Shown here: positions 7,106-12,110 of the stretch, one piece after another
Layout of the letters: each line of letters starts with the position of its first letter
Numbering within the stretch: position 1 is the stretch's first letter
From: JBAZOJ01 sp041648755
GTDB lineage: Bacteria; Planctomycetota; B143-G9
Direction of reading: 5' to 3'
NCBI GenBank assembly: GCA_041648755.1
Contig: JBAZOJ010000094.1
Location: 1 to 12,110 of the forward strand
DNA length: 12,110 nt
Program-made: the position numbers and the translations under genes
The notes under the pieces: model-generated
What the model saw: only the letters and a program-made list of their open reading frames with translations
Told to the model about the DNA's origin: nothing
Databases searched by the model: none

Positions 7106-7239
7106 AAAGAGGAAGAGATTAACCACGAAACACACGAACGACACGACCGCTTCGGCGGCGAGGCCCGTAGCACGAGCCAAATACACGAAAGGAAAGCCTT
7201 TGTGAGGCCAAAGAATAGGAGAAGACGAGAAGAGAAGAG

Positions 7240-7294
7240 TCTTACCGCAGAGGGCGCAGAGGTTCGCAGAGGAAGAGAGGCCTTTTGCGAGGCC
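7240..7294 (+). repeat. 55-bp direct repeat, copy B (partner 7051-7105)
   Basis: Second copy of the 55-bp unit, one mismatch from copy A. Its 3' end overlaps the start of a second repeated unit at 7288-7323, which itself matches 7015-7050. Module order therefore differs between the copies, as expected from shuffling of short modules. Confidence 0.85.
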
Positions 7295-7345
7295 CGGAAG
7301 CATGAGAAGACGAGCGGAAGAGGTTTTACCACAGAGGTTCGTGCC

Positions 7346-7585
7346 CAGCATCCCCTTGAAGGGTGACAGAGGGTAGGAAATACCTGGATTTGCGAGGCCC
7401 GATGCTGAAAGCAGAATGCTCAATGCAGAATGATGAATAAGACCTCAATAGGCCGGATGGAGGCCACGGGTGGAGGTCATGCCCATCAACTCAGGTCAGT
7501 CGCTGTAATCCGGGCAATGGCCGCCATCTGCTCCGATCATCTTCATCCTGAATATCGATGTTAGAGTCCAGCCTTCCAGCCTTCA
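7346..7585. other. intergenic remainder with a short tandem repeat, no gene seen
   Basis: Contains a 14-bp tandem repeat (7411-7424 and 7425-7438, 12 of 14 identical, each starting GCAGAATG) and an AAGGCTGG doublet (minus strand) near 7572-7587, next to the membrane-protein stop codon. I see no open frame with a ribosome site and no convincing terminator for the membrane-protein gene. Confidence 0.5.
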
Positions 7586-8695
7586 TCACAACCTTCCCGG
7601 CGCCCTGTCTTTGATCAGCGCAAAGACGCAGACGACGATGAGCGGAGCGACCAGGCATGCAAGAAGCCCTGAAAGGCTGGGCGCCGAAATCACCTGCATT
7701 CCCGGATCACCCCATGGGTCCTCAATCCAATTGGTTATTGATCTCGGACCAAGCACCTTCGAAACGATGCCCGAAATCGGCAGGAGCTCGCACCACGTCG
7801 CCATGATGCCCGCCAGAATAGACGCGATCATTTTCCTCGATAAGTCCTGTCTTCGCACAAGTAAGAACAACAGCACCCCGATGCTCGCGGCGACCGGGGC
7901 GAACTGCCAATGCGCATAGGCAACGCGTTGCACGAATGTTTGGATCCACAGCGATGTCCCGAAGGCAAAGCCCAGGAAAAAAAGTATAGCGGCGGAATTG
8001 CCCGCAATTCCACGAGCCACGGCCTTTGCATCAGAAGACGCATGGGAGAAGAAACCGCGAATTCCAGCGCTTGCATCAGTCTCCGATCGGTTCGGGCAGG
8101 TCGCCACGAAGAGCGTGGCAAAGACGAGAAGCATACAACCAATAGCCGTAAGAATAAGGAAGAGGATCGACCCGTCGCCCAACCTCATCGCGAGAAAAAG
8201 CCCTGCCCACAAAATCGCTGGCAGCCCGCCAATGCACAGGACTGGCAGCAGGAGACCGCGGAAAATGCTCTGTTTCCTGCTTTCATGTCGATAATATCTC
8301 CGTATCAGAGCGAACGCAGTGAATAGTACAGCCGCGATAAGGAGAGCCACGAGGCAACCCAGGAGAAGAAGAACCCAATCGCCGGTATCGTGTTGCTCCC
8401 ATCCTCCCGCGCGGTACGCCAGTTCGAACCAGAGGAAGACCAGGAAAGGAAATGCGGCAAATAGCACAGGCGCAATGAATAGCACCCGTGATTTGGCAGA
8501 AACAGCCAGTCCGGAAAATGCTCCAACCACTATTATTGACGGTGTGCACAGCACAAGAACGACCGGTATCGACCCCCAACCGGTTGCACGTAGAAGGGCC
8601 ACGGCAAGCGGCAGAACCAGAGCGCAAGATATCGGCAATATCACCGCGCTGTACCATTCCATCCTGTCGACTGCCGGGACTTTCGAATCCTCCAC
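7586..8695 (-). CDS. polytopic membrane protein of unknown function
   Basis: I do not recognise the family. The 369 residues are strongly hydrophobic, with about ten predicted membrane spans (roughly 16-35, 43-62, 71-92, 107-131, 146-170, 176-199, 232-252, 264-280, 289-305, 341-361). Short basic loops include RRYYRHESRK (132-141) and RRQDLSRK (281-288). No signal peptide, ATPase motif or catalytic signature is visible. Translation starts at GTG (8693-8695), supported by AAGGAGG (8704-8710) 8 nt upstream; an ATG eleven codons downstream lacks a comparable ribosome site. A sigma-70-like promoter lies 40-67 bp upstream, so it is probably a single-gene unit divergent from the VWA gene. A transporter or a stress-related inner-membrane protein are possible, but nothing chooses between them. 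That it is a real gene is well supported. Confidence 0.85.
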   Translation of the reverse strand: MEDSKVPAVDRMEWYSAVILPISCALVLPLAVALLRATGWGSIPVVLVLCTPSIIVVGAFSGLAVSAKSRVLFIAPVLFAAFPFLVFLWFELAYRAGGWEQHDTGDWVLLLLGCLVALLIAAVLFTAFALIRRYYRHESRKQSIFRGLLLPVLCIGGLPAILWAGLFLAMRLGDGSILFLILTAIGCMLLVFATLFVATCPNRSETDASAGIRGFFSHASSDAKAVARGIAGNSAAILFFLGFAFGTSLWIQTFVQRVAYAHWQFAPVAASIGVLLFLLVRRQDLSRKMIASILAGIMATWCELLPISGIVSKVLGPRSITNWIEDPWGDPGMQVISAPSLSGLLACLVAPLIVVCVFALIKDRAPGRL

Positions 8696-8734
8696 CGCAG
8701 CACCCTCCTTCAGTTCATGAGGCAGCTATGTGTA

Positions 8735-8762
8735 ATACTACCGAAAGAACGCCCCAAGTCAA
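8735..8762 (-). promoter_or_regulatory. sigma-70-type promoter of the membrane-protein gene
   Basis: On the minus strand, TTGACT (8757-8762, 5 of 6) and TAGTAT (8735-8740, 4 of 6) are 16 bp apart. This predicts an RNA start near 8728 and a leader of about 33 nt including the strong ribosome site. Confidence 0.5.
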
Positions 8763-8868
8763 TTACCTCATCGGATGCAAAATCGCGGATGACTCTCTTC
8801 AAATGCTGCAACCTTCGGCTCTCAGCCCAGTCTTGGCGTTTTTGTGAAACTGCCTGCCCCGAAAACTA

Positions 8869-8896
8869 TTGAACCATCTGTCACACTCAGTCTAAT
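8869..8896 (+). promoter_or_regulatory. candidate sigma-70-type promoter of the VWA-protein gene
   Basis: TTGAAC (8869-8874, 4 of 6) and TCTAAT (8891-8896, 5 of 6) have a 16-bp spacer. RNA would start near 8903, just ahead of the GGAGGG ribosome site at 8913-8918. This supports the start at 8922 over the longer in-frame reading, which would begin upstream of this promoter. Confidence 0.45.
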
Positions 8897-8921
8897 CAAG
8901 AAGCAAACCTTTGGAGGGTAT

Positions 8922-10457
8922 ATGCAGAGGAATCTTGGCTGGATGCGCGTGGCTCTGCTGCTTGTCGTAAGCGGTGCTCTGCTGATCACCTGTGGCTGCA
9001 TGAGCTACGGGTCTCACAGCACATCGCGCCCTGCCCCGGACGGATCGGAGCAATACGCCCGCACCTACGAAAACAAATTCACGCCGGCTCAGGCTGGCAT
9101 ACCCTCGACGTTCTCCATTGACGTTGACACTGCCTCGTACACCATGGTTCGCCGCTATGTCGCCAACGGCAAGCTGCCTCCGCCGCAGGCGGTCCGCATC
9201 GAGGAGATGCTGAACTACTTCACGTATTCCTATCCCGAGCCCCAGGGCGATGAAGAGTTTTCGGTGAAGACTGAGTACTCGACCTGCCCCTGGAGCCCCA
9301 CGCACGGACTGCTCCTTATCGGAATCAAGGCTAAGGGCGCCCGTGAGGCCAACCTGAGCGCATCCAACCTGGTCTTCCTGATGGATACATCCGGCTCGAT
9401 GAACGCCGACAACAAGATGCCCCTAATGAAGCACTCGATTAAGAGGCTCGTGGAGAAACTCGGGACAAAGGACCGGATCAGCCTGATATCGTTCGCGTCG
9501 AGACCCAAGGTGAGGCTCGACGGGTCAACGACCGAGACCAAGGACGCGATCCTGAAGGCGATTGACGTTCTCAAGACTGGCGGTGGCACCGGCGGAATAA
9601 GGGCCTTGGAGAAGGCGTACGAGGTCGCGCTGAAGAACTTCATCCCGAACGGCAACAACCGCATAATCCTGTGCACCGACGGCGGGTTCAACTCGGACAA
9701 GGACCGCTTCAACAGCCTCAAGGCGTTTGTAAGCGAAAAGAAAGGCACCGGAGTCGCCCTGACGGTTCTCGGCTGCGGAAGCGGCGACTACCGCGACGAC
9801 AACCTTGAGATGCTGGCCGACAGCGGTGATGGCAACTACTTCTACATAGACTCGCACGACGAGGCATACCGGGTATTCGACACCGCCCTTGCAGGCGCGC
9901 TCGAGACCGTGGCGATGGACGTCAAGGTGCTGGTTGACTTCAATGCAGGCAATGTGCGCTCTTTCAGGCTGATCGGGTACGAGGACAGGATGATCGACAC
10001 GCGCAAGTTCATCGAGGAAGACGCCGACGCGGGCGAGCTTGGCGCGGGACATTGCGTGACCGCGCTGTACGAGATCATAGCCCCGGAGTCGGAGTACATC
10101 GAGGATGAGGTAAAGTCGAAGTACACCAAGGAGAGCACGGACCGGCCGAAGACCTCTTCCGGCGGGGATCTGTGCACGCTCAGGATCCGCTACAAATCCG
10201 CTGCGACCGGCGAGAACAAGAAAGTCGAGCGGGTGATCCCCTCGACCACCGAAGCGTTCAGCGCTGCGTCCGAGGATTTCCGCTTCGCCTCCGCCGTCGC
10301 CGAGGCGGGACTTGTCCTGCGCGACAGCAAGCTTAAGGACCGCGCGAACATCGCGCACGCCCTTTCAGTGGCCAAGGTCGCGCAAAGCGCCGATCCCGAA
10401 GGCCTCAGGGCCGACTTCATCTCGCTGCTGTACCAGATCATCCGCCGCGGAAAGTAG
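8922..10457 (+). CDS. YfbK-like von Willebrand factor A domain protein, probable lipoprotein
   Basis: Cell-envelope VWA protein of the YfbK/DUF3520 family; the cellular role of this family is not established. The 511-residue product starts with a basic-hydrophobic leader (residues 1-26) ending in a Cys pair (C24, C26), followed by a Ser/Pro-rich stretch. Next come the VWA N-terminal domain (about 45-140, with FSIDVDTASYTMVRRY and IEEMLNYF), the VWA domain (about 150-325) and a DUF3520-type C-terminus (GYEDR near 353, then AGELGAGH and TALYEI). The metal-ion site is complete: DTSGS (D155, S157, S159), T223 and D253. I chose the ATG at 8922-8924, with GGAGGG 3 nt upstream, because the leader then starts directly; an in-frame ATG at 8844 would put 26 extra residues ahead of the leader. 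The lipobox is imperfect: Thr precedes C24, and Thr is at -3 of C26. A strong terminator follows. The family is secure; surface location is inferred. Confidence 0.93.
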   Translation: MQRNLGWMRVALLLVVSGALLITCGCMSYGSHSTSRPAPDGSEQYARTYENKFTPAQAGIPSTFSIDVDTASYTMVRRYVANGKLPPPQAVRIEEMLNYFTYSYPEPQGDEEFSVKTEYSTCPWSPTHGLLLIGIKAKGAREANLSASNLVFLMDTSGSMNADNKMPLMKHSIKRLVEKLGTKDRISLISFASRPKVRLDGSTTETKDAILKAIDVLKTGGGTGGIRALEKAYEVALKNFIPNGNNRIILCTDGGFNSDKDRFNSLKAFVSEKKGTGVALTVLGCGSGDYRDDNLEMLADSGDGNYFYIDSHDEAYRVFDTALAGALETVAMDVKVLVDFNAGNVRSFRLIGYEDRMIDTRKFIEEDADAGELGAGHCVTALYEIIAPESEYIEDEVKSKYTKESTDRPKTSSGGDLCTLRIRYKSAATGENKKVERVIPSTTEAFSAASEDFRFASAVAEAGLVLRDSKLKDRANIAHALSVAKVAQSADPEGLRADFISLLYQIIRRGK

Positions 10458-10470
10458 ATTTGCCATTCGA

Positions 10471-10506
10471 CAAAGCACCGGGGCGGCAGAAGCCGCCCCC
10501 TCTTTG
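10471..10506 (+). terminator. intrinsic terminator of the VWA-protein gene
   Basis: GGGGCGGC (10480-10487) pairs perfectly with GCCGCCCC (10492-10499) around an AGAA loop. An outer CAAAG/CTTTG pairing (10471-10475 with 10502-10506) and a short TCTTT run follow. It begins 13 nt after the stop codon. Confidence 0.8.
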
Positions 10507-10562
10507 CTATGGCTTCGCCGACCTACGACAGCCTGCTCTGAGCGAGGGTCGCGAGTCGAAAG

Positions 10563-10641
10563 GGCCGCCGGACTCCTGCGGCCTCCCCCCTGTTTGCGCC
10601 CGCCCCAAAGGCGGGTAACCTAAGGCCCTACGCGTCAGGGC
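10563..10641. other. three further hairpins in the gap after the VWA gene
   Basis: GGCCGC/GCGGCC (10563-10583, 9-nt loop, followed by C-rich then TGTTT), CCCGCC/GGCGGG (10599-10615, 5-nt loop) and GCCCT/AGGGC (10625-10641, 7-nt loop) follow each other within 80 bp. The first resembles the upstream terminator in layout and could be a backup. I see no coding frame in 10458-10772. Confidence 0.5.
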
Positions 10642-10688
10642 GCGAACCACCGGTCACAGGCAGCCGTGTCATTGAAAACGACTTCTTC

Positions 10689-10704
10689 CGGCAGGCCAGT
10701 TGCA
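10689..10704 (+). promoter_or_regulatory. candidate sigma-54 promoter of the exported-protein gene
   Basis: CGGCAGGCCAGTTGCA matches 10 of the 12 fixed bases of TGGCACG-N4-TTGCW, with the essential GG and GC pairs intact and correctly spaced. RNA would start near 10715, giving a leader of about 58 nt before the ATG. Two mismatches mean a chance match cannot be excluded. No clear inverted-repeat activator site was seen upstream. Confidence 0.35.
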
Positions 10705-10772
10705 CTGCGCATCAAATTCCTGGAGAGCACCGTTCGATTTCGCCAGCATTTTCGGAGAGTGAGGAGGACGCG

Positions 10773-12110
10773 ATGCCACGAGCAGTCCTGATAGCCGTCA
10801 TTCTTCTTCTTGCCATTTGTTCTGTCGGACACTCCGAGTTGCCCCCTCTGATCCTCAACGACTGGATGGACGTGCCCCGATACATCACCGATGGGAAGTA
10901 CCGCCAGATGCTGGACAAGGCGAACAGGGCCTACTGTCTTCCTTGGCAGGAGTTGCAGGCGCCCGTGCTTCCGAACTCGTATAAAGGGTTCTTCGGTATC
11001 GAGTACCCGGATATGTGGCGCGAAATGAAGCCCAATCCACTGCTTCAGGCTTACTCGGAAGGTTACCGCCATTGGACCTTGTGCTATTTCTACTATGAGG
11101 TCAAGTATCCTTTCTTCGGCACGATCGAGAAGAAGGCAGTTGACTTCACGGAAGCCCTCGTCGCGCTCGATGCCGCGAACTTCGCCGGTCCTAAGGCTGC
11201 CATCGGCGAGGCCTTCGATCCCGCCGTCTGTGCCACTTGGGAGGAGCATCCCATACATGCCGCGCTCGACCAGGCTGTCTCGATCCGTGACGGTCTCCCG
11301 CCCGATCTCGCTGAGGATCAGGAACGGGAGGCACGCTTGTGCTTCGACATCACCGCATTTGCGATGCTGCTGTGCGACAAGCGGCTCTCAGACTCGATGA
11401 AGTTCGTGACGGGCCACCACTTGATGCGCTCCATTCTCTCGACCAAGCTCATCCCGCCGGACAAGGCTGAAAGGCTGAGGATACACGAGTCGCTGTGCCG
11501 CGACCTGTGGGAGTACGCAAAACCGTGGACCGAAGCGCTCGCAGCCGCCGAAGCACCACGGATTGTTGTGACCTATCACAGAATCTGGGGTCCGGCCGGC
11601 AGGGACTATCTCGGCATTTTGCGCGAAACCGGCAACAAGGAGCCCCACGGAATCATCACATTCAATATGTCCAGATCGCGAGCCGGTCGTTTCGATTACG
11701 AAGAAGACAAGCAGTTTGCCTATGCCCTCACTCTCCCTTGGCAGCGGCGCGCAACGCCGGATTGCTACGTCTGGTGCATCCCCGACGAAAAGAAGCCGCT
11801 TCTCATTAAGTACGCGGAGAACGAGATGCAGCGTAAGGCTCCGACGCTTGATGTTACAGTGAAGCGTTTTGTCGGCAGGGAAACCTATATGAAGGCAGAG
11901 CCCTTCTTCGTTGGCGAAGTGAAGGGAAAGAAAATGGTGCCATGGTTCGAGGCTGACCGCAAGGGCAATTCAGTCACCGTGGTATTGACACATCCCTTTT
12001 TCACCGGTCCCCGATTCTTCGCCTCCTTGGCGAGCAGAACCTTGGACACCTACCCCTGGTACGACGTTAAGACCGAGGTGAACGAGAGCGCCAGACGCGT
12101 GAGCATCGCC
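10773..12110 (+). CDS. exported protein of unknown function, 3' end outside window
   Basis: I do not recognise this family. At least 446 residues are encoded and the frame is open to the window edge. The N-terminus (MPRAVLIAVILLLAIC) is a short basic-hydrophobic Sec-type signal with probable cleavage around VGHS-E (residues 18-21), so the product is likely periplasmic, surface or secreted. The mature part is rich in aromatic and charged residues (for example GYRHWTLCYFYYEVKYPFFG), with a mixed helical first half and a more strand-like second half from about residue 260. I see no membrane span after the signal and no nucleotide-binding or catalytic signature. Five or more Cys are scattered without a pattern. 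ATG 10773-10775 has AGGAGG (10762-10767) 5 nt upstream, which fixes the start. It is separated from the VWA gene by terminator hairpins and may have its own sigma-54-like promoter. A real gene, but no function can be given. Confidence 0.85.
   Translation, partial: MPRAVLIAVILLLAICSVGHSELPPLILNDWMDVPRYITDGKYRQMLDKANRAYCLPWQELQAPVLPNSYKGFFGIEYPDMWREMKPNPLLQAYSEGYRHWTLCYFYYEVKYPFFGTIEKKAVDFTEALVALDAANFAGPKAAIGEAFDPAVCATWEEHPIHAALDQAVSIRDGLPPDLAEDQEREARLCFDITAFAMLLCDKRLSDSMKFVTGHHLMRSILSTKLIPPDKAERLRIHESLCRDLWEYAKPWTEALAAAEAPRIVVTYHRIWGPAGRDYLGILRETGNKEPHGIITFNMSRSRAGRFDYEEDKQFAYALTLPWQRRATPDCYVWCIPDEKKPLLIKYAENEMQRKAPTLDVTVKRFVGRETYMKAEPFFVGEVKGKKMVPWFEADRKGNSVTVVLTHPFFTGPRFFASLASRTLDTYPWYDVKTEVNESARRVSIA

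Larger units (their letters stand above)
6887..7345. repeat. degenerate array of purine-rich CGCAGAGG-type intergenic repeats
   Basis: A non-coding array with about four modules of the form TTACCxCxGAGG ... CAGAGGTTCxCAGAGGAAGAGAGGCC, beginning near 6968, 7052, 7241 and 7326 (the last truncated). These are mixed with ACCACGAAACACACGAA and ATACACGAAAGGAAAGCC modules. Within a module the 8-mer CGCAGAGG recurs three times at 9-10 nt spacing. The plus strand is strikingly rich in A and G. Frames through it on both strands are low-complexity and repeat with the DNA, so I treat it as non-coding. Similar repeats occur in many environmental bacterial genomes. No transposase or terminal inverted repeat is visible. 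Confidence 0.8.

Noticed and set aside
6887..7345. CRISPR-like array
   Set aside because: Repeat units differ in length and order, spacers are not uniform and unique, and no cas genes are present.
6815..7423. Open frames of about 180 codons on both strands through the repeat array, one with recurring SSANLCALCGK-like peptides
   Set aside because: The peptides repeat exactly with the DNA modules, composition is low-complexity, there is no ribosome site, and translated CAGAGG-type repeats are a known source of spurious proteins.
8844..8921. 26-residue N-terminal extension of the VWA protein
   Set aside because: It would displace the export leader from the N-terminus and starts upstream of the likely promoter; the ATG at 8922 has its own ribosome site.
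10635..11258. 207-codon minus-strand open frame over the exported-protein gene
   Set aside because: It is antisense to a frame with a signal peptide and an AGGAGG site, and has no recognisable domain or ribosome site of its own.

Overview
The window looks like chromosome of a free-living, Gram-negative-type bacterium of moderately high G+C, probably an uncultured or poorly sampled lineage. DnaK carries the extended N-terminal segment typical of Gram-negative Hsp70s. One gene encodes a YfbK-like von Willebrand A protein with a lipoprotein-like leader. A textbook sigma-54 promoter is present, and one intergenic gap is full of the purine-rich CGCAGAGG-type repeats known from environmental genomes. 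I cannot assign a phylum from the sequence alone.

Layout. Positions 1-6692 (minus strand) hold housekeeping and chaperone genes. In transcription order these are rplM and rpsI (ribosomal proteins L13 and S9), closed by a strong intrinsic terminator, then dnaK, a zinc-finger-less J-domain co-chaperone (CbpA/DnaJ class B type) and clpB. The clpB 3' end is just outside the window. Together dnaK, the J-protein and clpB make the Hsp70/Hsp40/Hsp100 disaggregase; grpE and hrcA are absent here. Positions 6693-7585 are non-coding: an rplM leader with two hairpins, a sigma-70-like promoter, then a degenerate repeat array. Positions 7586-8695 (minus) encode an unrecognised polytopic membrane protein, divergent from a VWA/DUF3520 protein at 8922-10457 (plus). 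A hairpin-rich gap follows, then a partial gene for an unrecognised exported protein that runs off the right edge.

Regulation is the most interesting part. The dnaK upstream region has a perfect sigma-54 consensus (TGGCACG-N4-TTGCT) placed to give a leader of about 35 nt. Two inverted repeats sit near -85 and -96, where an enhancer-binding activator would act. No CIRCE element was seen. The dnaK/J-protein gap contains two hairpins in series, the second with a U-tract like an intrinsic terminator, so dnaK may be transcribed in excess of the J-protein and ClpB, or the latter may have their own promoter. A weaker sigma-54-like site precedes the unrecognised exported protein. All promoter, terminator and hairpin calls are by eye.
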